A DNA stretch of 64,000 bases from Gallaecimonas xiamenensis 3-C-1 (GTDB lineage: Bacteria > Pseudomonadota > Gammaproteobacteria > Enterobacterales > Gallaecimonadaceae). Positions 16,022 to 27,422 of this stretch are shown here, piece after piece. How positions within the stretch are numbered: the first letter of the stretch is position 1; each line of letters opens with the position of its first letter. The DNA is taken from the NCBI RefSeq assembly GCF_000299915.1, contig NZ_AMRI01000010.1, positions 1-64,000 on the forward strand. Direction: 5' to 3'. The notes under the pieces are model-generated. The model made no database searches and was not told the DNA's origin. It was given only the letters and a program-made list of their open reading frames with translations. The position numbers were made by a program, and so were the translations under genes.

Positions 16022-16039
16022 TATCTTTCTGGGAAGATA
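16022..16039. promoter_or_regulatory. MarR operator, copy 2
   Basis: TATCTTTCTGGGAAGATA, 32 bp (about three helical turns) from copy 1 and 15 bases upstream of the SMR start codon, overlapping its ribosome-binding region. Confidence 0.65.
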
Positions 16040-16053
16040 GTTGGAGGTGTTTT

Positions 16054-16371
16054 ATGGGTCCCTGGGGTTTTCTTATTCTTGCCGGTGTTTTTGAAGTGGG
16101 CTTTGCCAGCTGCCTGAAGCTGTCGGACGGCTTTTCCAAGCTGTGGCCGACTGTGGCCTTTATCGCCCTGGGAGCGGCCAGTTTTTACTGTCTGACCAAA
16201 GCCATGGGGCAGATCCCTGTGGGTACCGCCTATGCCATCTGGACCGGTATCGGTGCCCTTGGCACCGCCATGGTGGGCATCGCTTTTTTCAACGACCCCG
16301 CCAGCCTGGCCCGCCTGGGCTTTTTAACACTGCTGGTGGTGTCTTTGGTGGGGCTTAAACTGGTGTCATAA
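16054..16371 (+). CDS. SMR-family exporter, SugE/Gdx-like
   Basis: A 105-aa inner-membrane protein with four helices. GVFEVGFASCLKLSDGFSKL matches the first helix and loop of E. coli SugE/Gdx ([20 protein letters not shown]), with the essential membrane Glu kept. P-V-G-T-A-Y-A-I-W-T-G-I-G-A-L-G-T is the signature of the family. Gdx proteins export guanidinium or quaternary cations as antiparallel dimers. The true start is the ATG at 16054 with GGAGGTG upstream; a frame extending left to 15811 is antisense to the MarR gene. It is controlled by the divergent MarR regulator. A terminator follows. Confidence 0.88.
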   Translation: MGPWGFLILAGVFEVGFASCLKLSDGFSKLWPTVAFIALGAASFYCLTKAMGQIPVGTAYAIWTGIGALGTAMVGIAFFNDPASLARLGFLTLLVVSLVGLKLVS

Positions 16372-16398
16372 AAAACGGGAGCCTTGGCTCCCGTTTTT
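16370..16398. terminator. Bidirectional terminator between SMR and GGDEF-EAL genes
   Basis: AAAAAACGGGAGCC TT GGCTCCCGTTTTT: perfect 8-bp GC stem flanked by A and T tracts. Confidence 0.88.
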
Positions 16399-16399
16399 A

Positions 16400-18337
16400 T
16401 CAGGGCTGGATACCGCCCCTGACCAGATTGAAGTTGTGGTACCAGGTGATGAAGTCTTCCCCGCTCATGGGCTCGGACACCGCAAAGCCCTGCACCTGGT
16501 CGCAGCGTTCGTTGCGCAGGAAATTGAGCTGTTCCAGCTCTTCCACCCCCACGGCGCTGGTTCTTATTCCCAGGTCCTTACCCAGGCGGATGATGGCCTT
16601 GACCAGGGTTTCGGCGTCCGGGTCCCGGCCCAGCTTGGCAATGAAATGCCGGTCTATCTTGATGGTGTCTATGGGCAGCTTGGTGAGGTTGTTAAGGGCC
16701 CCGTTGATGGAGCCAAACTCGTCGATGGACAGCCGTATGCCCAGTTTTTTCAGGTCGTGCAGCTGCTGGGCGTAACGTTGGCCGTCGTTATGGATGGCCG
16801 CTTCGTTCAACTCCAGCTCCATGTCGAACTGGTCCGGGCCACCCAGCTCGGCCAGCAGCTCCCGGGTCTTGTCGAACAGCTCGGGGGTGCGCAGCTGCTG
16901 GGGGGAGATGTTCACCGTCATGCACAGGTTGTAGATGCCGTAGTCCAGCCAGCGATGCAGCTCCTGGTTCAAAAGATCCAGCACATGGCTGCCCAATTCG
17001 GTAATAAGGCCCACGTGCTCGGCGATATAGACGAACTCCTGGGGTACCAGCATGCCGTGCTTGGGGTGCTGCCAGCGCACCAGGCTTTCCACTCCCAGCA
17101 GTTTGTTGCCGTAGGCGCTGACAATGGGCTGGAAGCGCAGGAAAAACTCGCCCCGCTCGGCAGCGCCGCGCAGATCCCGGCCCAGCTCTCTGGTCAGGCG
17201 CACCATGGCGTCGATGCGCTCATCATAGAAGCGCACTTCGCCACCGTCTTTTTTCAGCTGGTGCAGGGCCAGCTCGGCGTTGTTAAAGAGGGTATCGGCC
17301 TTTTCGGCGTCGTCCGGGTAAATGGCCACCCCGGCCCTAAAGCCCAGGGGCACCGGCTTGCCGTCCAGTTCAAAAGGTTTCTCAAAGGCCAGGGCCAGCT
17401 TGTGGTGCACCTGGGCCATGGCCTCTGAATTATTGAGGTGTACCGCCATGATAGCGAAGCGGTCCCCTTCCAGGCGGGCCAGCACGTCGGTTTCTCGTAG
17501 CGTTTGGCGGACCCGCTGGCTGACGGCCTTGAGCAGGGCGTCCCCCACTTGATGGCCGAAGTCATCGTTGATCTGCTGGAAGTTCTTCAAGTCCAGCAGC
17601 ATCAGGCCCATCTTCATCTTGATGCGCTTGGCCACATGGGCCTGGTCTTCCAGTTGCTGCAGGAATTCCTCCCTGGACGACAGGCCGGTGAGCTTGTCGC
17701 CCCGGTCGCCGCTCAGTTCGGCTTCCATCTGCAACTGGCGGGTCATGTCCCACATTTCGCTGATAAGGGCTATGGCCTGGCCGTCCTGGGTCAACAGGCG
17801 TTTTTGCACCCACCAGAGTTTACCGTCGGGGCTGGTCACCCTGCCCGGGGGCAGGCCTGAACCGGCCAGCAGGGCGTCACGGCCCTGGTCCAGGCCCTGG
17901 TGCCAATCCTGGCAGAACAGCTGGTCGCAGGGGGTGCCCAGCAGCGGTTGGCTGGTACTCATGAAGTCGGCGAAGCTGCGATTGTAGGCCAGCAGGCTAC
18001 CGTCGGGACATTGCACGAAAATAGGGTGGGCGAGCAGATCGAGCACCGAACCGTGGGGGTCCACCACAGGTTGCAGGTAGAACAGCAGGCCGCCCTTGTC
18101 GTCCAAAGCGCTGACATGGACGCGTATCAGGCCTTTGCCTGGCAAGCCCTGCTGCCAATGATGGGGGAGCGTCTGGCATTGCTCGGGCCAATGGCGGCCC
18201 AGGCCGTCCTGGAAAAAGGCTTGGGGGTCGCCTACCAGATCGACTAAAGCCGGGTTGTGACCCAGCAATGTTCCGTCCTTTGTCAGCCATGCCAAAGGGC
18301 AGGGCAGATGCTCAAGCAAGGTATCCGTGCTTGCCAC
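16400..18337 (-). CDS. PAS-GGDEF-EAL protein with degenerate GGDEF motif
   Basis: A 645-aa cytoplasmic protein. Two PAS-like segments fill residues ~1-205, a GGDEF domain ~215-375 and an EAL domain ~385-635. The cyclase motif is LEGDR instead of G-G-D-E-F, so cyclase activity is very unlikely. In the EAL domain the metal-site residues are mostly present (V-E-S-L-V-R, the N of V-N-I-S, E-L-N-E, T-I-K-I-D). However, the D-D-F-G motif is D-E-F-G and the E-G-V-E loop reads V-G-V-E. It is probably a weak phosphodiesterase or a c-di-GMP-binding effector. It is monocistronic, facing away from valS. Confidence 0.8.
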   Translation of the reverse strand: MASTDTLLEHLPCPLAWLTKDGTLLGHNPALVDLVGDPQAFFQDGLGRHWPEQCQTLPHHWQQGLPGKGLIRVHVSALDDKGGLLFYLQPVVDPHGSVLDLLAHPIFVQCPDGSLLAYNRSFADFMSTSQPLLGTPCDQLFCQDWHQGLDQGRDALLAGSGLPPGRVTSPDGKLWWVQKRLLTQDGQAIALISEMWDMTRQLQMEAELSGDRGDKLTGLSSREEFLQQLEDQAHVAKRIKMKMGLMLLDLKNFQQINDDFGHQVGDALLKAVSQRVRQTLRETDVLARLEGDRFAIMAVHLNNSEAMAQVHHKLALAFEKPFELDGKPVPLGFRAGVAIYPDDAEKADTLFNNAELALHQLKKDGGEVRFYDERIDAMVRLTRELGRDLRGAAERGEFFLRFQPIVSAYGNKLLGVESLVRWQHPKHGMLVPQEFVYIAEHVGLITELGSHVLDLLNQELHRWLDYGIYNLCMTVNISPQQLRTPELFDKTRELLAELGGPDQFDMELELNEAAIHNDGQRYAQQLHDLKKLGIRLSIDEFGSINGALNNLTKLPIDTIKIDRHFIAKLGRDPDAETLVKAIIRLGKDLGIRTSAVGVEELEQLNFLRNERCDQVQGFAVSEPMSGEDFITWYHNFNLVRGGIQP

Positions 18338-18396
18338 GGCAGTCCTCTAAGGTTGTTGTTCTGTCTTTACTTTAGTCACTTATGGGCCGCAAGAAA

Positions 18397-18423
18397 AAGG
18401 CCCAGCCATGATGGCCGGGCCTT
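18397..18423 (-). terminator. Terminator after valS
   Basis: Minus-strand stem AAGGCCCGGCCATCATGGCTGGGCC-type hairpin followed by TTTTTC, 8 bases past the valS stop. Confidence 0.65.
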
Positions 18424-18430
18424 AATTTGC

Positions 18431-21280
<2,850 letters not shown>

Positions 21281-21288
21281 GGTTTATC

Positions 21289-21732
21289 TCAGTGGGTTTG
21301 CGCCAAAAAGTCCGCGAGCGTCATGTGTTTGGGCGCCGCGCCCTGCTGCTGGTAGGCACGGAAACGGGCCCGCGCTGCTACCTTGAGGGGCTCGCTGTTC
21401 GGCACGGCCTCAAAAATTTGCGCACATTGTACCGCAACATGGGGTATGGCTTCATGGAGATTGATTAAAACGGCCCGGCCTCGGGGCATGGGCGCCTCTG
21501 GCCAGTAGATAGCCACCGGGGAGCCGCTTTTGGGGCCTTCATCCGCCAGGTTGTGGGGGATAAACGACGCCGGTTCCCTGATCCACAGGGCCTCGTCCAG
21601 GGCCTCGGCCTGGGCCCTGTCCTGGCAGGTGATCAGCACCGGCTGCTTTTGGCCGTGAAAGTGGGCGGCAAGCTCACAGGCAAAGGCCAGCAGGTCGTCC
21701 CCTGGCAAGGAGCAGAAGGTGACGGTCGACAT
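21289..21732 (-). CDS. holC: DNA polymerase III chi subunit
   Basis: A 147-aa protein matching HolC in size and layout: an N-terminal T-F-C-S-L-P strand, a Rossmann-like core, and the P-H-N-L-A-D-E-G-P and V-L-I-N-L-H segments typical of chi. In the clamp-loader complex chi bridges psi and single-strand-binding protein at the replication fork. It lies between pepA and valS, 8 bases before valS, so valS is probably co-transcribed. A terminator upstream suggests it has its own promoter. Confidence 0.88.
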   Translation of the reverse strand: MSTVTFCSLPGDDLLAFACELAAHFHGQKQPVLITCQDRAQAEALDEALWIREPASFIPHNLADEGPKSGSPVAIYWPEAPMPRGRAVLINLHEAIPHVAVQCAQIFEAVPNSEPLKVAARARFRAYQQQGAAPKHMTLADFLAQTH

Positions 21733-21746
21733 AAGGGCTCCAAATG

Positions 21747-21774
21747 CAAAAAAGGGCAGTCAGACTGCCCTTGC
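21747..21774 (-). terminator. Terminator between pepA and holC
   Basis: Minus strand: AAGGGCAGTC TG ACTGCCCTTTTTT, 16 bases after the pepA stop. Confidence 0.82.
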
Positions 21775-21789
21775 TAAGACAATCTGTCG

Positions 21790-23298
21790 TTAATCTTCGG
21801 GCTTTTCACCGGCACGGTTCAACAGGAACTGGGTCAGCAGCGGCACGGGACGGCCGGTGGACCCCTTGTTCTTGCCCGACACCCAGGCGGTACCGGCCAC
21901 ATCCAGGTGTGCCCAGTTGTACTTCTTGGTGAAACGGCTCAAAAAGGCCCCGGCGGTGATGGCGCCGGCCGGGCGGCCCCCGATGTTGGCCATGTCGGCA
22001 AAGGGGCTTTCCAGCATTTCCTGGTACTCGTCAAAGAGCGGCAGGCGCCAGGCCTTGTCACCGGACTGCTCGGCGGCGTTGGTCAGTTCGTGAGCCAGGG
22101 GATTATGGGTGGACATCAGGCCGGAGGCCACCTTACCCAGGGCAATGACGCAGGCGCCGGTGAGGGTGGCCACGTCGACGACGCACTCGGGCTCGAAGCG
22201 CTCCACATAGGTCAGCACGTCGCACAGCACCAGGCGGCCTTCGGCGTCGGTGTTGAGCACTTCGACGGTCTGGCCGGACAGGGTGGTGAGGATGTCGCCG
22301 GGGCGATAGGACTTGCCGTCGGGCATGTTTTCACAGCCGGCCAGCACGCCGATGACGTTCAGGGGCAGGTCCAGTTCGGCCAGGGCCGCCATGGTACCGA
22401 TCACGCCAGCGGCGCCGCCCATGTCGTATTTCATCTCGTCCATGCCTTCGGACGGCTTGATGGAGATGCCGCCGGAGTCGAAGGTCAGGCCCTTGCCCAC
22501 CAGCACTATGGGCTTGGCGGCAGGGTCGCTGGCGCCGTTGTAGCGGATGATGGTCATCATGGACTCGTTTTCCGAGCCCTGGCCCACCGCCAGGTAGGAA
22601 TGCATGCCGATCTCGGCCATCTGGGCTTCGCCCACCACCTCGATGTTCAGCTTGTTATAGCTGGCGGCCAGTTCCTGGGCCTGGCTGGCCAGGTAGGCGG
22701 GGTTGCAGATATTGGGGGGCATGTTGGCCACGTTGCGGCACAGGGCCATACCCTTGGTCACGCCCAGGCCGTGGCGGATGGCCTTTTCGCCCAGGGACAG
22801 TTCGCGGCGAGTGGGCACATTGAAGGTGAGCTTGCGCAGGGGGCGGCGGGGCTCTTCCTTCTTGGATTTAAGCTGGGTGAAGCTGTAGAGGCTGGCCTCG
22901 GTGGCTTCCACCGCCTGGCGCACCTTCCAGTAGGTGTCGCGCCCTTTGACGTGCAGTTCGGTCAGGAAGCAGACCGCTTCCATGGAGCCGGTGTCATTGA
23001 GGGTGGCGATGGTTTTTTGGATGATTTGGCGGTATTGGCGCTCGTCCAGCTCCCGTTCCTTGCCGCAACCGATCAGCAGTACCCGCTCGGACAGGACCCC
23101 CGGCACATGGTGCAGCAGCAGGGTTTGGCCTACCTTGCCTTCCAGGTCGCCACGGCGCAGCAGATTGGAGATATAACCGTCACTGATACGGTCCAGTTGT
23201 TCGGCCACAGGGGACAGGCGGCGGGGTTCGTAGACACCGACCACGATGCAGGCGCTACGCTGTTTTTCAGGGCTGCCACTCTTAACGCTAAATTCCAT
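21790..23298 (-). CDS. pepA: Leucyl aminopeptidase (cytosol aminopeptidase)
   Basis: A 502-aa M17 metallo-aminopeptidase, hexameric in E. coli, which also binds DNA in Xer recombination and carAB control. The two-metal site is visible: [20 protein letters not shown] near residue 265, Y-D-M-G-G-A-A-G, and the family signature [10 protein letters not shown] near residue 345. The N-terminal macro-like DNA-binding domain (residues 1-160) is present. The start at 23298 has AAGGAG five bases upstream; an alternative two codons earlier is less well placed. It diverges from lptF across a 230-bp gap. Confidence 0.96.
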   Translation of the reverse strand: MEFSVKSGSPEKQRSACIVVGVYEPRRLSPVAEQLDRISDGYISNLLRRGDLEGKVGQTLLLHHVPGVLSERVLLIGCGKERELDERQYRQIIQKTIATLNDTGSMEAVCFLTELHVKGRDTYWKVRQAVEATEASLYSFTQLKSKKEEPRRPLRKLTFNVPTRRELSLGEKAIRHGLGVTKGMALCRNVANMPPNICNPAYLASQAQELAASYNKLNIEVVGEAQMAEIGMHSYLAVGQGSENESMMTIIRYNGASDPAAKPIVLVGKGLTFDSGGISIKPSEGMDEMKYDMGGAAGVIGTMAALAELDLPLNVIGVLAGCENMPDGKSYRPGDILTTLSGQTVEVLNTDAEGRLVLCDVLTYVERFEPECVVDVATLTGACVIALGKVASGLMSTHNPLAHELTNAAEQSGDKAWRLPLFDEYQEMLESPFADMANIGGRPAGAITAGAFLSRFTKKYNWAHLDVAGTAWVSGKNKGSTGRPVPLLTQFLLNRAGEKPED

Positions 23299-23529
23299 GC
23301 ACACTCCTTGGAGTCATAAAGACAAGGGCGGCGGATTTATGGATAATGCAGGCACTTGATTTGACTGGGCCATCAAGCCCGATAACGCCTGAAATTTTTT
23401 CCGCCGGAACCTGTCATAAAGCCTGATAGGTCGATTAAAGCCACTTAAACTTGTAAAAACAAGTCTTAGGTCGGGGATCTGGCCGGATTTTAGTAAAATG
23501 GCAAATATTCGCGAAAACAGGGCATTCTC

Positions 23530-24618
23530 TTGATAGTTTTCCGTTACCTCTTCGCTGAAGCATTCAAGTCTACCGTGGCCGTGACCCTGGTGCTGATGGC
23601 CATCTTCGTCAGCCGGGAGTTCGTGTCGGTACTCTCCGACGCCGCCGACGGCGACATTCCCGGCACCCTGGTGGCCCAGGTCATAGGCTTGCACCTGCCG
23701 TCCCTGCTGGTGATGGTTCTGCCCCTGGCGGTCTTTATCGGCATACTGATGGCCCACAGCCGCATGTACTCGGAACACGAGATGCCGGTGCTGCATGCCT
23801 GCGGTATCTCCGAGTGGTATGTGGCCAGGGTTACCCTGGCCGTGGCCTTGGTTTTTGCCCTGATCTCGGCCTTTATCACCCTCTGGTTCGCCCCCTGGGC
23901 CATGGAACAGGAATACCAGCTGATTGAAAAAGCCCAGTCCAGCAGCGGCCTTGCCACCCTGCAGGAAGGGCGCTTCCAGCGCACCGCCAACAACAGGGCC
24001 GTGGTCTTTATCGAAAACATCGACAACAAAAAGCTCGATTCGGTGTTTGTGGCCCAGCTGCCCGGTGACGGCCAGTCGCCTTCGGTGCTGATGGCCAAGG
24101 GTGGGGAAGTGGCCAAGAACGAACAGGGCAACGACACCATGGAGTTGACCCAGGGCTACCGCTACGAAGGGGAAGCGGGCCAGGCGGCATTGCAGGAAGT
24201 GCGTTTTGGCAGTTACAAGATGCAGATTGGGGATCAGGAAGTGCAAAAGCGCCGCCGCAAGCTGGCGGCCCTGCCGCTGGTCGACCTATTGGCGGACGAC
24301 TCGGTGGACGCCAGGGGCGAGCTGCAATGGCGGATGGCGTTGCCCATTGCCATCATGCTGCTGTCGCTGATCGCCGTTCCCATGGCCCAGACCGGGCCGC
24401 GCCAGGGCAAATTTGCCAAGCTGATGCCGGCCCTGGGGCTTTTCCTTGGCTACCTGCTGTTGCTGTTGGCCGGTAACCGCGCCCTGGAGGACGGCAAGAT
24501 CCCCATCTCCCTCGGCCTGTGGTGGATACATGGCCTGGCGCTCTTTATCGGGGTGGCGCTGATCGTCAAAGGCCGGACCTTGGGCACCAAGGTGCGCGGC
24601 TGGCTGAGGAGAGCATGA
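23530..24618 (+). CDS. lptF: LPS export ABC transporter permease LptF
   Basis: A 362-aa permease of the LptB2FG complex, which extracts lipopolysaccharide from the inner membrane. It has six membrane helices: three N-terminal (I-V-F-R-Y-L-F-A-E-A-F-K-S-T; DGDIPGTLVAQVIGLHLPSL), a periplasmic beta-jellyroll (residues ~105-260) and three C-terminal. M-H-A-C-G-type coupling helix residues appear as VLHACGIS. The start is TTG at 23530, matching E. coli LptF (MIIIRYL); no strong ribosome-binding site is visible. It overlaps lptG by four bases (ATGA). Confidence 0.93.
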   Translation: MIVFRYLFAEAFKSTVAVTLVLMAIFVSREFVSVLSDAADGDIPGTLVAQVIGLHLPSLLVMVLPLAVFIGILMAHSRMYSEHEMPVLHACGISEWYVARVTLAVALVFALISAFITLWFAPWAMEQEYQLIEKAQSSSGLATLQEGRFQRTANNRAVVFIENIDNKKLDSVFVAQLPGDGQSPSVLMAKGGEVAKNEQGNDTMELTQGYRYEGEAGQAALQEVRFGSYKMQIGDQEVQKRRRKLAALPLVDLLADDSVDARGELQWRMALPIAIMLLSLIAVPMAQTGPRQGKFAKLMPALGLFLGYLLLLLAGNRALEDGKIPISLGLWWIHGLALFIGVALIVKGRTLGTKVRGWLRRA

Positions 24619-25679
24619 TGCGGATCCTGGATCTCTACATAGGCCGGGTGATACTGGCCACCACCCTGCTGTGCCTGGTGGTATTGGTGGGCCTGTCTGG
24701 TCTTATCAAGTTTGTCGAGCAGCTTAAATACGTGGGGCGGGGCGTCTATGACATTGCCGACGCCGGCCTCTTTGTGCTGTTTTCCGTGCCCCGAGACCTT
24801 GAGATCTTCTTCCCCATGGGGGTCTTGCTGGGAGGGCTTATCGGCCTTGGCATGATGGCCAGCAGCTCCGAGCTGACGGTGATGCAGGCCTCGGGCATGT
24901 CTAAGTTCGACATTATCTTCTCGGCCATGAAGACGGTGTTTTTGCTGATGCTGGTGATCGTGGCCCTGAGCGAATTCGTGGCTCCCGGCGCCGAGCGCTA
25001 TGCCAGGGATATGCGGACCCAAGCCATGTCGGGCGGCACCTTGCTGTCTGACGCCAACGGCCTCTGGGCCAGGGACGGGCACCTTTTTGTGCATATCCAG
25101 CAATTGGTGGACGCCGAAGAGCTGGGGGATGTCACCCTCTATGAATTCGATGGCCTGCAGCTCAAGCGCCTTATCCATGCCGAACGGGCTTTCTGGGAGC
25201 ACAACGCCTGGCGTCTGCAGGATGTGAAGGAAACCTTCCTGGAGAGCGACAGCACCCGCATTGCCGACAGTGCCAGTATGTTGCTGCCGTCGGAGCTGAC
25301 CCCCGACAAGCTGGGGGTGGTGACGGTCAAGCCTGAAGCCCTGTCCATGCGCGGCCTGAGCAAGTACGTGGAATACCTGGAGAACAACAAACAGGATGGT
25401 TCCCGTTATAAGCTGGCCTTCTGGCGCAAGCTGATGGCCCCCCTGAACCTGGCGGTGATGCTGCTGCTGGCCTGTTCCTTCGTGTTTGGTCCCTTGCGCT
25501 CGGTCACCATGGGCGCCCGTATCCTGCTGGGGATCATTGCCGGTTTCAGCTTCTTTTTGGTCAGCGAGATCTTCGGCCCCTTGAGCCTGGTCTACCAGGT
25601 GCCGCCCGTCTTGGGGGCCATGCTGCCGGCGGTACTCTTTATCGGCTTCTCGGTCTATTTGATGCGAAGGCCGGCCTGA
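24615..25679 (+). CDS. lptG: LPS export ABC transporter permease LptG
   Basis: A 354-aa partner of LptF. The ATG at 24615 overlaps the lptF stop, so translation is coupled; ILDLYIGRVILATTLLCLVV is the expected LptG N-terminus. A longer frame starting at 24519 lies inside lptF and is not real. Six helices flank a periplasmic jellyroll; V-M-Q-A-S-G-M-S is the coupling-helix motif. A bidirectional terminator lies directly after the stop. Confidence 0.93.
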   Translation: MMRILDLYIGRVILATTLLCLVVLVGLSGLIKFVEQLKYVGRGVYDIADAGLFVLFSVPRDLEIFFPMGVLLGGLIGLGMMASSSELTVMQASGMSKFDIIFSAMKTVFLLMLVIVALSEFVAPGAERYARDMRTQAMSGGTLLSDANGLWARDGHLFVHIQQLVDAEELGDVTLYEFDGLQLKRLIHAERAFWEHNAWRLQDVKETFLESDSTRIADSASMLLPSELTPDKLGVVTVKPEALSMRGLSKYVEYLENNKQDGSRYKLAFWRKLMAPLNLAVMLLLACSFVFGPLRSVTMGARILLGIIAGFSFFLVSEIFGPLSLVYQVPPVLGAMLPAVLFIGFSVYLMRRPA

Positions 25680-25681
25680 AA

Positions 25682-25710
25682 AAGAAGGCGCCCAATGGGC
25701 GGCCTTCTTT
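25682..25710. terminator. Bidirectional terminator lptG / RDD gene
   Basis: AAGAAGGC-GCCC-AAT-GGGC-GGCCTTCTTT hairpin between convergent genes; it overlaps the last codon of the RDD gene. Confidence 0.75.
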
Positions 25711-26194
25711 ATAGGCCTTGCCAGTTTTTCAGCTTGTTTGCTTCTTGGCTCAGCTCCACCACCTCGCTGCCGGCCAGGCGGTCGTGCAGTGCCAGGCGCT
25801 GGCGGCTGACCAGCATCCACAGCAGGCCTACGCCCCCCAGGCCCACCAGGGCCCGTAGCAAGGCCTGGCCCAGGCCCAGGCGGCCGCCCCCTTGGCGCTG
25901 CACCTTAAGGCGCCAGGCGCGCATCCCCAGGGTTTGGCCGCCATGGGTCCAGAACCAGACGAAAAAGCCCAGCACGCACAGCAGCAGATAGCCTTTGTAG
26001 AGATGGCTGGCGCTGATATAGCTGGCCAGATCCGGGTAACCCTGGGTCAGGCCCGGGAACAGTAGGGCCAGCAAGGCCAACAGCACAAAGCCCAGGAAGT
26101 GGGCCAGCATGAACACGGCGGCTCCCAGCAGGTAGTCGTAGACCAGGGCCGCCAGGCGGCGCCACAGGGGGGCTCTTGGAAAAGATTCGGGCAT
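25709..26194 (-). CDS. RDD-family membrane protein
   Basis: About 161 aa from the ATG at 26194 (GGTGAG seven bases upstream; GTG at 26206 is an alternative). It opens with APLWRRLAALVYDYLL, the R-x-x-A-x-x-x-D signature that names the RDD family, has three membrane helices, and a G-Q-T-L-G-M-R-A-W-R-L-K-V motif after helix two. Function of the family is mostly unknown; some members are ion antiporters. It is convergent with lptG and just upstream of a tRNA gene on the other strand. Confidence 0.8.
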   Translation of the reverse strand: MPESFPRAPLWRRLAALVYDYLLGAAVFMLAHFLGFVLLALLALLFPGLTQGYPDLASYISASHLYKGYLLLCVLGFFVWFWTHGGQTLGMRAWRLKVQRQGGGRLGLGQALLRALVGLGGVGLLWMLVSRQRLALHDRLAGSEVVELSQEANKLKNWQGL

Positions 26195-26253
26195 GGGCAG
26201 TCTCACCGGCTAGGTGAGCAAAATTGTAGCAAATTTCACCACTTAGCAAAGAC

Positions 26254-26281
26254 TTGCACCCTTTAAGTAAATGCGTATAAT
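26254..26281 (+). promoter_or_regulatory. tRNA-Leu promoter
   Basis: TTGCAC, 16-bp spacer, perfect TATAAT, then a GC-rich discriminator (GCGGCG), the layout of stringently controlled stable-RNA promoters. The mature tRNA begins 12 bases after the -10 box. Confidence 0.8.
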
Positions 26282-26292
26282 GCGGCGTCACT

Positions 26293-26377
26293 GCCTGGGT
26301 GGCGAAATTGGTAGACGCAGCTGATTCAAAATCAGCCGGGTAAAACCGTGCCGGTTCGAGTCCGGCCCTAGGCACCA
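26293..26377 (+). tRNA. tRNA-Leu (anticodon CAA)
   Basis: An 85-nt type II tRNA with encoded CCA. The acceptor stem GCCTGGG pairs with CCTAGGC (one G-T), discriminator A. The D arm starts TGGCGAAATTGGTAGACGC. The anticodon stem GCTGA/TCAGC holds the 7-nt loop TTCAAAA with CAA at its centre. The variable arm is CGGGTAAAACCG-type and the T loop is GGTTCGAGTCC. It decodes UUG. Confidence 0.97.
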
Positions 26378-26397
26378 CTTGCTTCGCAAGTTTTTTC
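26377..26397 (+). terminator. tRNA-Leu terminator
   Basis: ACTTGC TTC GCAAGT then six T, starting at the last base of the CCA end. Confidence 0.88.
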
Positions 26398-26717
26398 AGA
26401 AAAAGCTCCTTAACGGGGGCTTTTTTCGTTTCCGGCCCCGAAGAAATTTTTCCATGAAAAAAGGCCACCTGAAGGGCGGCCGTAAAATGTGGGTAGACGT
26501 CAAGGAATGCGGCGGAATGTCCAGTTCCAACTGCCCTCTCAGGGTAATGGTATTGGCGGCTGGTTCAATCAGGTATTTCAAGGCTTTGCCCCAGGTAAAG
26601 CCGTGCCCTGGCGGCCCTGAAGGGTTGCGCCCTGGCCAGGGCGCACAGAAGTTATTTAACAGTTAATTTACTTTGGCGCTTGGGGTAGCCTAGAGGCAGT
26701 TCCCTGGGAGAGCCTAG
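26398..26717. other. 320-bp intergenic stretch with hairpins
   Basis: Contains an AAAAAGCTCC/GGGGGCTTTTTT hairpin at 26400-26427 and a perfect palindrome GCGCCCTGGCCAGGGCGC at about 26629-26646. The region before the next gene (AACAGTTAATTTACTTTGG) may hold its promoter. No gene is convincing; the two short open frames here lack protein-like composition. Confidence 0.5.
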
Positions 26718-27422
26718 ATGCGTTCCATTCTTGCCTTGTTGTTGCTGCTGCCAAGCCTGTCCTGGGCCGATGTCCTTAAGATCACCAGCCTGGAGTGGCC
26801 TCCTTATGCCGGTGCCCAGCTGCCGGGGCAGGGCACCATGATCAGCCGGGTCCGTGACGCCCTGGCCACCCAGGGGCACCAACTGGAGGTGCATTTCTTG
26901 CCCTGGCAGCGTGCCCTGCTGCTGGTCAATCAGGACGCCGACTACCTGGCCTATGGGCCCGAGTACCAGGACGTAGAAAGGGATAAGGGCTATTACACCT
27001 CTGACAGCATCGCCTCGGGCCCTCTGGGCATTGCCTATCGTCGTGAAAAGCCGCTGTTCTGGCGAAGCCCCTCCGACCTTTATCCTTTTCGCATCGGCAT
27101 AGTGCGTGACTACGTCAATACCCAATCCTTCGATGATGCGGTGGCCGCAGGCCTGCAAAAGGTGGACCTGGCCGATTCGGATCGCCAAAACCTGTTGAAG
27201 CTGGCCTATGGCCGGGTGGATGCGGTGGTGGTGGACGGCCAGGTGATGGCTTATTGGCTGGCCCACGACGACAAGCTAAAACCCTTCGCCGAAGACCTGG
27301 TGATGGCGCCCCGCTTGTTGGAAGACAAACGGCTCTTTTTGAATTTTCGTCGCAGCCCAGAGGGCAAACGCTGGCGGGATATCCTCAACCAGGGTCTGAA
27401 GGCCCTGCCATTGGCCCGCTAG
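26718..27422 (+). CDS. Periplasmic substrate-binding (SBP_bac_3-like) protein
   Basis: A 234-aa secreted protein with signal peptide MRSILALLLLLPSLSWA. The mature start ITSLEWPPYAG and the later L-P-W-Q-R-A-L, F-R-I-G-I-V-R-D-Y and Y-G-R-V-D-A-V-V-V-D segments follow family 3 extracellular solute-binding folds, of the short stand-alone kind common in Shewanella-type bacteria without a dedicated ABC permease. The ligand, perhaps an amino acid or polar small molecule, is unknown. It is monocistronic; its stop overlaps the convergent ComFB-like gene by four bases. Confidence 0.75.
   Translation: MRSILALLLLLPSLSWADVLKITSLEWPPYAGAQLPGQGTMISRVRDALATQGHQLEVHFLPWQRALLLVNQDADYLAYGPEYQDVERDKGYYTSDSIASGPLGIAYRREKPLFWRSPSDLYPFRIGIVRDYVNTQSFDDAVAAGLQKVDLADSDRQNLLKLAYGRVDAVVVDGQVMAYWLAHDDKLKPFAEDLVMAPRLLEDKRLFLNFRRSPEGKRWRDILNQGLKALPLAR

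Noticed and set aside
15811-16053. Upstream extension of the SMR exporter frame
   Set aside because: The extension is antisense to the MarR gene and crosses both operators; the ATG at 16054 has a perfect ribosome-binding site and matches SugE homologues.
24519-24614. Extended start for lptG
   Set aside because: Lies within lptF in another frame; the overlapping ATGA at 24615 fits the family start.
26379-26666. 95-aa plus-strand and 61-aa minus-strand frames after the tRNA
   Set aside because: They run through two hairpins and a perfect palindrome and have no protein-like features.
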